Source: Frigidibacter sp. ROC022
GTDB taxonomy: Bacteria; Pseudomonadota; Alphaproteobacteria; Rhodobacterales; Rhodobacteraceae
DNA: 34,940 nucleotides
Assembly: GCF_024723735.1 (NCBI RefSeq)
Contig: NZ_JANQDU010000009.1
Coordinates: forward strand, 1-34,940
Direction of reading: 5' to 3'
Positions 25,049-33,736 of the stretch are shown one piece after another; position 1 is the stretch's first letter; every line of letters starts with the position of its first letter. Made by a program: the position numbers and the translations under genes. The notes under the pieces are model-generated. The model was not told the origin of the DNA and searched no databases. It saw only the letters and a program-made list of their open reading frames with translations.

Positions 25049-26359
25049 ATGACCGAACGGCTGATACTCGGACAGGTGATTTCCTATGCGGCCGACCCGT
25101 TCCGGGCGCCGCCGGAAGAGGCGGCACGGCATGAGCGGCACGGCGCGGTGCTGATCCGCGACGGCAGGATCGCCGAGGTCGGCCCCGCCGATCGGCTGCG
25201 CGCCGCCGCGCCGCAGGCCGAGGTGACCGACTACGGCGCGGCGCTGATCTCGGCCGGCTTCGTCGATGCCCACGCGCATTATCCGCAGACCGCGATCATC
25301 GCCTCCTGGGGCAAGCGGCTGATCGACTGGCTGAACCTCTACACCTTCCCCGAGGAAATGCGCTTTGACGATCCGGCCTATGCGGCGACGATTGCCGAGC
25401 GCTATTTCGACCTGGTGCTGGCGCATGGCACCACCACGACGGCGAGTTTCTGCACCATCCATCCGGCCAGCGTCGAAGCCTATTTCGGCGCCGCCAGTCG
25501 CCGTGGCCTGCGCGTGGTCGGCGGCAAGACCTGCATGGACCGCGACACCGCCCCCGAAGGGCTGCGCGACACCGCCCAGGCGTCCTATGATCAGTCGAAG
25601 GCGCTGCTGGAGCGCTGGCACGGGCGGGACCGGATGCACTATGCGATCACGCCGCGATTCTCGCCCACCTCGACGCCTGAGCAACTGGATGCCCTGGGGG
25701 CGCTCTGGGCCGAGCATCCCGATTGCCCGATGCAGACGCATCTGTCGGAGCAGACCGACGAGGTCGCCTGGGCGGGCAGCCTCTATCCTTCGGCGCGGGA
25801 CTATCTGGACACCTACGAAACGCATGGCCTGCTGGGACCGGGCGGGCTTTATGGGCATTCGATCTGGCTGACCGAACGCGAAAAGGCACGGCTGGCCGAG
25901 GTGGACGCGGCGGTGGTGCATTGCCCGACCTCGAACACCTTCATCGGCTCGGGGCTGTTCGACATCGGGCTGACCGGCAGCCTGCGGGTCGGGCTGGCAA
26001 CCGACACCGGGGGCGGGTCGTCCTTCTCGATGCTGCGGACCATGGCGGCGGCCTACGAGATCGGACAGTTGCGCGGCACCGCGATCCATCCGGCGCAGCT
26101 CTGGTGGCTGGCAACGGCGGGCTCGGCCCGGGCGCTGCGGCTGGATGACCGGATCGGCAACCTGGTGGCCGGGAACGAGGCCGACCTCGTGGTGATCGAC
26201 CTTGCTTCGACCCTGGCCATCGCGCAGCGGGCCGACAACGCGCAGGATTTCTGGGGTCTGCTGTTCCCGACGATCATGATGGGCGACGATCGCGCGGTGC
26301 GGGATGTCTGGATCGCGGGCACACCGCTGCGCGGGGCCGGCACCGTCGCCGGAGGCTGA
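25049..26359 (+). CDS. guaD: Guanine deaminase
   Basis: A 436-residue amidohydrolase-superfamily enzyme that deaminates guanine to xanthine. Metal-binding His75/His77 lie in FVDAHAHYPQ. Diagnostic guanine-deaminase segments are GGKTCMDRD, the TPRFSPTSTPEQL string, MQTHLSEQTDEV, GLYGHSIWL and the metal Asp in LATDTGGGSSFSML. The ATG at 25049 is 20-30 bases past a short upstream spacer. It is not overlapping its neighbours. An 8-oxoguanine deaminase lies about 600 bases further on in the opposite direction, so two purine deaminases are neighbours here. Confidence 0.94.
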   Translation: MTERLILGQVISYAADPFRAPPEEAARHERHGAVLIRDGRIAEVGPADRLRAAAPQAEVTDYGAALISAGFVDAHAHYPQTAIIASWGKRLIDWLNLYTFPEEMRFDDPAYAATIAERYFDLVLAHGTTTTASFCTIHPASVEAYFGAASRRGLRVVGGKTCMDRDTAPEGLRDTAQASYDQSKALLERWHGRDRMHYAITPRFSPTSTPEQLDALGALWAEHPDCPMQTHLSEQTDEVAWAGSLYPSARDYLDTYETHGLLGPGGLYGHSIWLTEREKARLAEVDAAVVHCPTSNTFIGSGLFDIGLTGSLRVGLATDTGGGSSFSMLRTMAAAYEIGQLRGTAIHPAQLWWLATAGSARALRLDDRIGNLVAGNEADLVVIDLASTLAIAQRADNAQDFWGLLFPTIMMGDDRAVRDVWIAGTPLRGAGTVAGG

Positions 26360-26514
26360 CTCGCGGCACCTTCCGCCCCGCTTGCCGGACGGCGCCGCAG
26401 CGCGCATTGCGTTCCATGGGTGACAGTTCCCCGCCTTGCGTCCCTGCCGGGTGGATCGACCGCGCCGGCGATGCCATACTTCGCGCCGCGGGGGGGCCGA
26501 GCAGGAGAACAGAC

Positions 26515-26970
26515 GTGAAACAGAAGTCCCTAGTCATCGTATGCGGTGTCGCAATCGCCGCCAGCCTTTTCCTGCCATGGGTGAAACTGCCCACCGCCGA
26601 ATCCATCGTGCCCTGGGATCGGGTGAAGGATACCGACTGGGCCAATCTGGCCGACCAACCGCCCCTGCTGCTGACCTATCTGGCCAGTTTCGCCCTGGGC
26701 GTGCTGGTCGCCCTGCTGGCGGTGATCGGCTGGGCGCCGCGGTTCCTGTCGCTGATCACCGCGCTGTTGCCGGTGGCGCTGGCGGGCTATGTCTGGCTGA
26801 AGGCCCGGGAGGTGCTGACCGGCCTTGACCTGACGCCGCCGGCCTCGGAGACGCTTTCGGCAGCCTATGACTGGATCGTTCAGGTCGGTGGCCTCGGCTT
26901 CTACATCTGGGCCGGAGGCGCGGCGCTGCTGTTGCTGGTGGCGCTGCTCGACGGCGGCGACCGGGTCTGA
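26515..26970 (+). CDS. Small integral membrane protein, unknown function
   Basis: A 151-residue membrane protein with four hydrophobic segments: about residues 5-22, 48-70, 74-92 and 123-145. I do not recognise a family. The GTG at 26515 is chosen because an AGGAGA lies six bases upstream and the first helix begins at once; longer frames start in low-quality upstream sequence. It lies between the two purine deaminases, converging with the 8-oxoguanine deaminase with only seven bases between stops. A role in purine transport is possible by position, but the size is small for a transporter. Confidence 0.6.
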   Translation: MKQKSLVIVCGVAIAASLFLPWVKLPTAESIVPWDRVKDTDWANLADQPPLLLTYLASFALGVLVALLAVIGWAPRFLSLITALLPVALAGYVWLKAREVLTGLDLTPPASETLSAAYDWIVQVGGLGFYIWAGGAALLLLVALLDGGDRV

Positions 26971-26977
26971 CCGACCG

Positions 26978-28363
26978 CTAGCCGCGCAGCCGGGCCAGCG
27001 CCCGGGCCTGGTCCTGCGCCAGCCGGCCCGCGTCCAGCGTGCTCAGCCAGCCATCGCGGATCACCTGGCGGCCCTCGACAAAGAGATGCCGGACCTCGCG
27101 CGGTCCGGCCAGGGCCAGCGCCGCCGGGTCCCAGCTTCCGGCGGTCTCGACCGTCGAGACATCCCAGACCGCCAGATCGGCGCGCAGCCCCGGCGCCACC
27201 CGGCCGATATCGTCGCGGCCCAGAACCTCGGCCCCGCCGCGCGTCGCCATCCACAGGGCCTCGCGCGCCGCCATCGCGTCGGCGCCCCGGCTGACCCGCT
27301 GCAGAAGCATCGCCATCCGCGCCTCGGCCATCAGCGCACCACCGTCGTTCGAGGCCGACCCGTCCACCCCCAGCCCGACCTTCACCCCGGCATCGCGCAT
27401 CGCCCGGACCGGCGCGATCCCCGAGCCGAGCCGGCAGTTGGAACAGGGGCAATGCGCCACGCCGGTGCCGGAACGGGCAAAGAGGTCGATCTCGCCGCCA
27501 TCCAGCTTGACGCAATGGGCGTGCCAGACATCGGCGCCGGTCCAGCCCAGATCCTCGGCATATTGCCCCGGACGGCAGCCGAATTTCTCCAGCGAATAGG
27601 CGATGTCCTCGTCGTTCTCGGCCAGATGGGTGTGCAGCATCACGCCCTTGTCGCGGGCCAGAAGCGCCGCGTCGCGCATCAGCTCGCGGCTGACCGAGAA
27701 GGGCGAACAGGGCGCCACCCCGACCCGGGTCATGGCGCCGGGGGCGGGATCGTGGAAGGCGTCGATGACCCGGATCGAATCCTCCAGGATCGCCGCCTCT
27801 CCTTCGACCAGCGCATCCGGCGGCAGGCCGCCGGCGCTCTCGCCGATCGACATGGCGCCCCGGGTGGCATGCAGCCGCAGACCGATGTCGCGTGCCGCCG
27901 AGATCGTGTCGTCCAGCCGGGCGCCGTTCGGGAACAGGTAGAGATGATCCGAACTGGTGGTGCAGCCGGAACAGGCCAGCTCGGCCAGGCCGACCGCCGC
28001 CGAGATGTAGAAATCCTCCGGCTGCATCCGTGCCCAGATCGGGTAGAGCGTCTGCAGCCAGCCGAACAGCAGCGCATCCTGGGCGGCGGGGACCGCGCGG
28101 GTCAGGGTCTGGAACAGATGGTGATGGGTGTTCACCAGGCCCGGCGTCACCACGCAGCCCTGCACCCGGATCAGATCGGCATCGTCGGCATAGAGCCCCT
28201 GCCCGACCGCCTCGATCACGCCGCCCCGGATCAGGATGTCGGCGCCGTGCAACTCGACGCCAAACGGCGCGTCGGCCGATTCGCCGTCCATGGTCAGGAT
28301 CGCCTCGGCACCCTTCAGGATCGCGGCCTTCGCCGGAGCCTTGCGCGCGACCGGGCGGCTCAT
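26978..28363 (-). CDS. 8-oxoguanine deaminase (amidohydrolase)
   Basis: A 461-residue amidohydrolase of the TRZ/ATZ group. It resembles bacterial 8-oxoguanine deaminases, which convert the oxidised base 8-oxoguanine to uric acid. Metal ligands are visible in GLVNTHHHLFQ (His80-82), HTHLAENDEDIAYSLEKFG, WHAHCVKL and the Asp of GLGVDGSASND. The SGCTTSSDHLYLFPNG and CPCSNCRLGSGIAP segments are those I associate with this subgroup. Closely related atrazine-chlorohydrolase-like enzymes are the main alternative. The ATG at 28363 overlaps the histidinol-phosphatase-like stop by four bases, so the two are co-translated. Confidence 0.86.
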   Translation of the reverse strand: MSRPVARKAPAKAAILKGAEAILTMDGESADAPFGVELHGADILIRGGVIEAVGQGLYADDADLIRVQGCVVTPGLVNTHHHLFQTLTRAVPAAQDALLFGWLQTLYPIWARMQPEDFYISAAVGLAELACSGCTTSSDHLYLFPNGARLDDTISAARDIGLRLHATRGAMSIGESAGGLPPDALVEGEAAILEDSIRVIDAFHDPAPGAMTRVGVAPCSPFSVSRELMRDAALLARDKGVMLHTHLAENDEDIAYSLEKFGCRPGQYAEDLGWTGADVWHAHCVKLDGGEIDLFARSGTGVAHCPCSNCRLGSGIAPVRAMRDAGVKVGLGVDGSASNDGGALMAEARMAMLLQRVSRGADAMAAREALWMATRGGAEVLGRDDIGRVAPGLRADLAVWDVSTVETAGSWDPAALALAGPREVRHLFVEGRQVIRDGWLSTLDAGRLAQDQARALARLRG

Positions 28364-29205
28364 CCCCCGGCCTCGCCCAGCACCTCCAGCGCGGCACGGT
28401 GCAGATCGGCGTTGGCCGCGGCCAGGACCTGCCCGCCGTCCAGCACCGGGGCGCCCTTCCAGTCGGACACGATCCCGCCGGCCGCCTCGATCACCGCGAT
28501 CGGCGCCAGAACGTCATAGCTGTTCAGCCCGGCCTCGACGACGATATCGGCCTGACCGGCCGCGACCAGCGCATAGCCGTAGCAGTCGAGCCCGTAGCGG
28601 GTCAGCCGCACCTGTCCGACGAGCCGACGGAAGGCAGCGGCCTCGGCCGGGGTGCCGACTTCGGGGAAGGTGGAGAACATCCGCGCCTCGGCAAGGGTCC
28701 GGCGCGGGCCGGTGGCCAGCGTCCTCTGGCCATGCGGGCCGGAGACACAGGCGCGACCGAAGCCGCCCTCGAACCGCTCGCCGATATGTGGCTGGTCGAT
28801 GATCCCGTAGAGCACCCTCTCGGCATCGCGCAGGCCGATCAGCACCCCCCAGACCGGGGTTCCGGTCAGAAAGCCGCGGGTGCCGTCGATCGGGTCCAGC
28901 ACCCAGGTCAGACCCGAGGTGCCGGGAGTGGCATCCTGCTCCTCGCCCAGCACCGCATCCATCGGGCGCCGCTCTGCCAGCAGGTCGCGCATCGCCTTTT
29001 CGCAGGCGCGGTCGGCCACGGTGACCGGGTCGAAATGGCTGCTGGACTTGTTGTCGGCATCCAGACCCGGTGCGCGGAAATACTTCAGGGTCTCGACCCG
29101 CGCCACATCGGCCAGGGCATGGGCGGTGGCGATCAGCTCGGCCTGCAATTCGGGCGAGAGGTCGGGCGGGGCAGCGGCGGCTGCGGCGGCAGGGGAATGT
29201 ACCAT
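28360..29205 (-). CDS. hisN: Inositol monophosphatase-family phosphatase, HisN-like histidinol-phosphatase
   Basis: A 281-residue metal-dependent phosphatase of the inositol monophosphatase family. The GEE motif (87-89), WVLDPIDGTRGF (101-112, with Asp104/Asp107 as metal ligands) and YDVLAPIAVIEAAGG near 230-244 are all present. The overall pattern is that of HisN-type histidinol-phosphate phosphatases of actinobacteria and alphaproteobacteria, though 3'-phosphoadenosine or inositol phosphatase activity cannot be excluded. The N-terminal Ala run suggests a somewhat shorter start may be used. It overlaps the 8-oxoguanine deaminase start. A short GC-rich hairpin (29271-29288) lies upstream. Confidence 0.82.
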   Translation of the reverse strand: MVHSPAAAAAAAPPDLSPELQAELIATAHALADVARVETLKYFRAPGLDADNKSSSHFDPVTVADRACEKAMRDLLAERRPMDAVLGEEQDATPGTSGLTWVLDPIDGTRGFLTGTPVWGVLIGLRDAERVLYGIIDQPHIGERFEGGFGRACVSGPHGQRTLATGPRRTLAEARMFSTFPEVGTPAEAAAFRRLVGQVRLTRYGLDCYGYALVAAGQADIVVEAGLNSYDVLAPIAVIEAAGGIVSDWKGAPVLDGGQVLAAANADLHRAALEVLGEAGG

Positions 29206-29390
29206 GATCCTGCCGGGCTACGCCCTGGCCCCGCATCGGTCAAGCCTGACACCGTTCCCGACATGACTTCGGCCCCCGGATGGGGGCCGCGGCATCCGGG
29301 GCGCTGCTGCCCCGGGCTCTGCACAAGACTCTCGGACCAGATCAGACCGCGACCCTAGCCGCCCGGGGACTGATCTGGCGCCGGGGGCTT

Positions 29391-29750
29391 TCAGGCGACG
29401 TCGCTGAGCACCCGCGCCAGGTCGAACAGACGCTTCCGCTGCGTTTCGGGAATCGCATAATAGGAGCGGACAAGCTCCAGCGCTTCCTTGTCGGACATCA
29501 GATCGCCCGGCGTCAGCGCACCGGTCTCCTGCCCGTCGAGCCCTTCGAAGAAAAACGAGATCGGCACTTCCAGCGCTTCGGCGATGTCCCAGAGCCGCGA
29601 GGCGCTGATTCGGTTCATCCCGGTTTCGTATTTCTGGATTTGCTGGAACTTGATCCCGACCTGTTCCGCAAGCTGCTGCTGAGTCACTCCTAGCATCCAA
29701 CGACGATGGCGTACCCGCTTGCCCACATAAACGTCTACCGGATGTTTCAT
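29391..29750 (-). CDS. XRE-family transcriptional regulator
   Basis: A 119-residue regulator with an N-terminal Cro/C1-type helix-turn-helix (about residues 6-62: MLGVTQQQLAEQVGIKFQQI, then QKYETGMNRISASRLWDIAE). A short C-terminal tail LMSDKEALELVRSYY and KRLFDLARVL follows. This pattern is frequent in alphaproteobacteria as a conserved housekeeping regulator. The ATG at 29750 follows GAGGGAG; a TTG directly before is also in frame. It is divergent from the quinone oxidoreductase across a gap of about 370 bases and may regulate that gene or itself. Confidence 0.88.
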   Translation of the reverse strand: MKHPVDVYVGKRVRHRRWMLGVTQQQLAEQVGIKFQQIQKYETGMNRISASRLWDIAEALEVPISFFFEGLDGQETGALTPGDLMSDKEALELVRSYYAIPETQRKRLFDLARVLSDVA

Positions 29751-30124
29751 CAAAAGGCTCCCTCATCAACAGAATTACCATAGCGTGTGCCGGAGTGAAT
29801 AGACGTTGGCTCCTGTCATCGGAACCTGTCTTTTTCGACAGGCCGGGGCATTGGTCAAACCCATGTATTCCTGTTGTTTTCTGTAGGATGGCCGGCTGCA
29901 CTTCCAGCAACTGCCAAAAATTCATCACTTTTTCCGATTCTCGCTATGCGTGTGAGCAGCGGTCGAACCGGACTCCACCGGACTGAATGTCCTCGGGTCG
30001 AATCGCCTGCCGGCCGCTACGATGTGGTGCTGCGGCCACTGTCGGGATATGTGCCGAGCCGAACCGGGCGGCAGGCGTTCGGCGGGCGGGCCACCGTTCG
30101 GCGCAGGGAAACGGAGGATGCAGG
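29751..30124. other. Intergenic region between XRE regulator and quinone oxidoreductase
   Basis: A divergent spacer of about 370 bases. No gene, RNA or convincing palindrome is visible. Its composition is lower in GC than the flanking genes, consistent with promoter DNA for both directions. Confidence 0.5.
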
Positions 30125-31096
30125 ATGCGGGCAATCGTGGTGAAAACCCTGGGCCAGGACCCCGAATGGGGCCAAAGCCCCGATCCGGTGCCGGGACCGG
30201 GAGAGGTTCTGGTGCGGATCGCTGCCGCCGGTCTGAACTTTGCCGATCTCCTGATGATCGAGGGCCGCTATCAGGTGCGCCCGCCCCTGCCCTTCGTGCC
30301 GGGGCTCGAGGCGGCGGGGACCGTCATCGCCCTGGGTCCGGGAACGCAGGCCCCCGCGGTGGGCAGCCGGGTCATGGTGATCGGCGGCGAGGGCACCCTG
30401 GCCGAACTGGCCGCCGTGCCGGCCGAGCGGTGCCTGCCGATCCCGGAGACCATGGATTTCGCCACCGCCGCCGCCTTCCCCGTGGCCTATGGCACCTCGC
30501 ATCTGGCGCTGACCCGGCGAGCCCGGCTGGAGCCCGAGGAGACGCTGCTGGTGCTGGGCGCGGCGGGCGGTGTCGGACTGACCGCGGTGGAGATCGGCCA
30601 TGCCATGGGGGCGCGGGTGATCGCGGCGGCGCGCGGTGCCGCGAAGCTGGAAGTGGCGCGGGCGGCCGGGGCGGATCACCTGATCGACAGCGGAAGCGAA
30701 GACCTGCGCGAGGCGGTCAAGGCCCTGGGCGGCTGCGACGTGGTCTATGACCCGGTCGGCGGCGATCTGTTCACCGCCGCGCTGCGGGCCTGCCGACCCG
30801 AGGCGCGAATCCTGACCATCGGCTTTGCCAGCGGCACCGTGCCGCCGGTGCCTGCCAACATCCTTCTGGTCAAGAATGTCTCGGTCCTCGGCTTCTATTG
30901 GGGCGGCTACATGGCGTTCAACCCGGCGGCGGTGACCGAAAGCCTGGCGCAGCTGACCGCATGGCATACCCTGGGCCGGCTGAAACCCCATATCAGCCAT
31001 CTGCTGCCGCCCGAGCGGCTGGACGAAGGACTGGCGGCAATGCGGGGCCGGACCTCGACCGGCAAGATCGTGATCCGCTTTACCGACGAGGAATAG
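30125..31096 (+). CDS. Zinc-independent quinone oxidoreductase (MDR family)
   Basis: A 323-residue medium-chain dehydrogenase/reductase of the NADPH:quinone oxidoreductase type. An N-terminal GroES-like domain (AAGLNFADLLMIEGRYQ, PGLEAAGTV) precedes a Rossmann domain with LGAAGGVGLTAVEIGHAMGA (about 145-163). Then come CDVVYDPVGGDLF and the FYWGGYMAF string with the usual C-terminal VIRF. Zinc-binding cysteines are absent. The ATG at 30125 follows GGAGG; other upstream starts lack support. It is preceded by the divergent XRE gene and ends six bases before a convergent LysR gene. The electron acceptor is unknown. Confidence 0.9.
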   Translation: MRAIVVKTLGQDPEWGQSPDPVPGPGEVLVRIAAAGLNFADLLMIEGRYQVRPPLPFVPGLEAAGTVIALGPGTQAPAVGSRVMVIGGEGTLAELAAVPAERCLPIPETMDFATAAAFPVAYGTSHLALTRRARLEPEETLLVLGAAGGVGLTAVEIGHAMGARVIAAARGAAKLEVARAAGADHLIDSGSEDLREAVKALGGCDVVYDPVGGDLFTAALRACRPEARILTIGFASGTVPPVPANILLVKNVSVLGFYWGGYMAFNPAAVTESLAQLTAWHTLGRLKPHISHLLPPERLDEGLAAMRGRTSTGKIVIRFTDEE

Positions 31097-31102
31097 CGCC
31101 GC

Positions 31103-31984
31103 TCAGGCGGCGCGGGTCAGCGCGGCGCGCGGCAGCGAGTGGAAGCCCTGCCGGAGCAGGTCGGCCATGCCCGAGAGCACAGGGTTCTTGGCGCCTTCGG
31201 CAGCGTAGAGGTTGACCTGTTTCTGGGCGAGGTCGGGCAAGGCACCGCCATGCTGGATCTTCTCGAACAGCGGCCCGATGGTGCCGTCGAGCAGCACCTG
31301 AACCGCCAGATCGGCGGCAACGCTGACCTCGACCGTGCCGGTCTGGTCGCTGTCGACCGCCATGTCCCATGCGATCCCGGCATCGTCCAGGGCCGCCAGC
31401 ACGCCCTGCCGGAAGATGCAGTTCGGGCAGAAGGCCAGTTTCAGCGGCCGGGTCCGCCAGACCGTGCCGCCCGGCGCGCCGACCCAGACCAGCGGCAGCG
31501 TCAGCAGCGATTCGCCGCCCGGAGACACGCCGTCCTCGGTGGTCAGGATCAGGTCGCATTCGCCGCGTGAGAACTTCTCTTTCAGCTTTCGGGTATTGGC
31601 CGACATCAGCTGCACCTTCACCCGCGGAAAGTCCTGCGCGAAACGGTGCAGCACCCGCGGAATCACCGGATAGACGATGTCATGCGGCACCCCCAGGGTG
31701 ATCGCGCCCTCGAATGCCTGGTCGGTCATCCGGGCCAGGACTTCGTCGTTCAGCTCCAGCATCCGCCGGGCATAGCCCAACAGCTGCTCGCCCGCGTTGG
31801 TCAGCGCCACGCCCCGGCCGGTGCGGTCCAGAAGCTGCTGGCCGAGCCCCTCTTCCAGCCGCTTGATCTGCATCGAGACCGCCGATTGCGTGAGGTTCAG
31901 AAATCCGGACGCCCGGGTGACCCCGCCGACATCGGCGACGGCAACGAAGGAGCGCAGCGAGGACAGATCGAGAGTTCGAGCCAT
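31103..31984 (-). CDS. LysR-family transcriptional regulator
   Basis: A 293-residue LysR regulator. The N-terminal winged helix-turn-helix is at residues 3-62 (SSLRSFVAVADVGGVTRAS, then NLTQSAVSMQIKRLEEGLGQ). The C-terminal periplasmic-binding-like effector domain (about 90-293) includes ITLGVPHDIVYPVIPRVL. The ATG at 31984 begins directly at the DNA-binding domain; upstream in-frame codons are not needed. It is divergent from a short DUF1127 gene, with a symmetric LysR-type site in the gap. That arrangement is familiar in alphaproteobacteria. The inducer is unknown. Confidence 0.92.
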   Translation of the reverse strand: MARTLDLSSLRSFVAVADVGGVTRASGFLNLTQSAVSMQIKRLEEGLGQQLLDRTGRGVALTNAGEQLLGYARRMLELNDEVLARMTDQAFEGAITLGVPHDIVYPVIPRVLHRFAQDFPRVKVQLMSANTRKLKEKFSRGECDLILTTEDGVSPGGESLLTLPLVWVGAPGGTVWRTRPLKLAFCPNCIFRQGVLAALDDAGIAWDMAVDSDQTGTVEVSVAADLAVQVLLDGTIGPLFEKIQHGGALPDLAQKQVNLYAAEGAKNPVLSGMADLLRQGFHSLPRAALTRAA

Positions 31985-32016
31985 ATCATAGATCCTGATG
32001 TGAACCGTGACAAACA

Positions 32017-32033
32017 TTCATTTCAAGAATGAA
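32017..32033. promoter_or_regulatory. Candidate LysR operator
   Basis: TTCATT at 32017-32022 and AATGAA at 32028-32033 form a perfect inverted repeat with five bases between, of the T-N11-A kind used by LysR proteins. It lies between the LysR start (31984) and the DUF1127 start (32104). Confidence 0.5.
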
Positions 32034-32103
32034 CCACGATATGAGATACGGATCAAGGAAATTGATTCATGCCGCATGGCTCATCACAAGAACGGAGGAT
32101 ACG

Positions 32104-32328
32104 ATGTCTGTCATCACTCAGGACTGCACCCCCCGCCACGCCAGCGTTGCGCCGCGGTCGATGTCTCTCTTCACCCGCGTCGTCCTGGCCTTCCGCGTCT
32201 GGAAGGAGCGCCGGCAACTGGCCGCCCTGGATGCCCACCGGCTGCAAGACCTCGGGCTGACCCATATGGATGCCGAGGCCGAAGCCACCCGGCCGCTGTG
32301 GGACGTGCCCGCCAGCTGGCGGAACTAG
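32104..32328 (+). CDS. DUF1127 (YjiS-like) small protein
   Basis: A 74-residue basic protein whose core LAFRVWKERRQLAALDAHRL and QDLGLTHMDAEAEATRPLWD (about residues 29-70) is the DUF1127 domain. That domain is an Arg/Leu-rich helix pair found in many alphaproteobacteria, several of which bind RNA or influence phosphate and stress responses. I do not claim that for this member. The ATG at 32104 is preceded by GGAGG; an upstream in-frame ATG at 32029 would add sequence covering the operator. It is divergent from the LysR gene, which is its likely regulator. Confidence 0.8.
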   Translation: MSVITQDCTPRHASVAPRSMSLFTRVVLAFRVWKERRQLAALDAHRLQDLGLTHMDAEAEATRPLWDVPASWRN

Positions 32329-32531
32329 CCCCCGGCGCCGGCAAATCGCGGGACAGGGCCGTTTCGCGCCGATCTGGCGCGGGACGGTGTTGTCCTCCGG
32401 GACAAGTCGGCGTGAAATCCGGCAGAAACGTCCGGAAATCCTTGAAATACCGTGCCTCCTCACCTTTATTCATAGCTGACGGTGGTCCCATTCGCGGATT
32501 TACCGAATGAGTGCTGTTCTGGAGGATTTTC

Positions 32532-33269
32532 ATGGCTGACTATCAGACGATACGCGCCGGGGCCGGTGTCCATACCGGAGCGGTGGACGCCGGGCTCCGC
32601 GCCCATATGAACAAGGTCTACGGCACGATGTCCGTAGGCATGGCGGTGACGGCCCTTGTGGCCTGGGCCGTCGGATCGAACGATGCGCTGCTGTCGCTGT
32701 TCCGCAACCCGGTGACCCTGCAGCCGAACATTCTGGGCTGGATCGCGATGTTCCTGCCGCTGGGCATGGTCTTCGCCTTCGGTGCGATGATCAACCGCCT
32801 GTCGGCGGCCGGCGCGCAGCTGTTCTTCTATACCTTCGCCGCGGCGATGGGCCTGTCGATCTCGTGGATCTTCGCGGCCTTCACCGGCTTCTCGATCGCG
32901 CAGACCTTCTTGGTCACCTCGATCTCCTTCGCCGGTCTGTCGCTCTGGGGCTACACGACCAAGAAGGACATCTCGGCCTGGGGATCGTTCCTGATCATGG
33001 GCGTGATCGGCCTGATCGTCGCCTCGATCGTCAACATCTTCCTCGGCTCGCCGGCGATCATGTTCGCGATCTCGGTTCTGGGCGTGCTGATCTTTGCCGG
33101 GCTGACCGCCTATGACACGCAGAAGATCAAGACCACCTACATCCAGCATGCGCGGTCGATGGACAGCGAGTGGTTGGGCAAGGCCGCCATCATGGGTGCG
33201 CTGAACCTCTATCTCGACTTCATCAACCTGTTCATGTTCCTGCTTCAGTTCATGGGCAATCGGGACTGA
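32532..33269 (+). CDS. Bax inhibitor-1 / YccA family membrane protein
   Basis: A 245-residue integral membrane protein with seven predicted helices, of the Bax inhibitor-1/YccA (TMBIM) family. Family landmarks are HMNKVYGTMSVGMAVTALVA at the start and a FTFAAAMGLSISWIF-like helix. The C-terminal GLTAYDTQKIKTTYI and LNLYLDFINLFMFLLQFMG follow, with the conserved Asp of the pH-sensing site in the last helices. Relatives conduct calcium or modulate the FtsH protease. The ATG at 32532 follows a GGAGG. A strong terminator follows at 33294-33318. Confidence 0.92.
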   Translation: MADYQTIRAGAGVHTGAVDAGLRAHMNKVYGTMSVGMAVTALVAWAVGSNDALLSLFRNPVTLQPNILGWIAMFLPLGMVFAFGAMINRLSAAGAQLFFYTFAAAMGLSISWIFAAFTGFSIAQTFLVTSISFAGLSLWGYTTKKDISAWGSFLIMGVIGLIVASIVNIFLGSPAIMFAISVLGVLIFAGLTAYDTQKIKTTYIQHARSMDSEWLGKAAIMGALNLYLDFINLFMFLLQFMGNRD

Positions 33270-33293
33270 TCCGCAGAACAGCCAGGGACCAGA

Positions 33294-33318
33294 GGCCGGG
33301 GGAAACCCCGGCCTTTTT
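33294..33318 (+). terminator. Rho-independent terminator
   Basis: GGCCGGGG (33294-33301), loop GAAA, CCCCGGCC (33306-33313) and then TTTTT form a textbook eight-base stem and T-run about 25 bases after the Bax-inhibitor-1 stop. Confidence 0.9.
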
Positions 33319-33361
33319 CGTTTCGGGGTCCCGTCCTCGCGCGAGCCAATATTTAACAGTC

Positions 33362-33389
33362 TTGCTAATTAAAGATTTCGCTATATAAC
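33362..33389 (+). promoter_or_regulatory. Sigma-70-type promoter of the arsR operon
   Basis: TTGCTA at 33362-33367 and TATAAC at 33384-33389 are separated by 16 bases in an AT-rich segment between the terminator and the ArsR start. The surrounding TTAACAG and AATTAAAG strings could be ArsR binding half-sites. Confidence 0.5.
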
Positions 33390-33412
33390 CGACTCCCGAA
33401 GAAGGAGTCGAA

Positions 33413-33736
33413 ATGTCCCCCCTGCCCCCCCTGTTCTCTGCCCTCGGCGACCCGACCCGTCTGGCCATTGTCGAACGGCTGATGACCGAGGGAGAGCTGG
33501 ATGCCGGGACGATCCAGGCCGCGCTGCCGATCTCGGCCCCGGCGGTGTCGCGACATCTCGACGTTCTGAAACGTGCCGGCCTGGTGACGCGGCGGGCCGA
33601 GAAGCAGCGCCGGCTCTATGCGGTCCGGCCCGAGGCGCTGACCACGATCTCGCAATGGACGATGAGCCACAGGGAGTTCTGGGACACCAGCCTGCGGCGC
33701 CTGGAACTGGCAATCAAGAAGGACCAGACCCCATGA
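33413..33736 (+). CDS. ArsR-family transcriptional regulator
   Basis: A 107-residue winged helix-turn-helix repressor of the ArsR/SmtB family. The first helix FSALGDPTRLAIVERLM and the recognition helix ISAPAVSRHLDVLKRAGLV (about residues 40-58) are typical, followed by the EKQRRLYAVRPEAL wing. No cysteine pair for metal sensing is visible, so it is likely the non-metal subgroup that partners with SRPBCC proteins. The ATG at 33413 overlies a hairpin carrying its ribosome-binding site. Its stop overlaps the next start by four bases (ATGA), so the two are coupled. Confidence 0.9.
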   Translation: MSPLPPLFSALGDPTRLAIVERLMTEGELDAGTIQAALPISAPAVSRHLDVLKRAGLVTRRAEKQRRLYAVRPEALTTISQWTMSHREFWDTSLRRLELAIKKDQTP

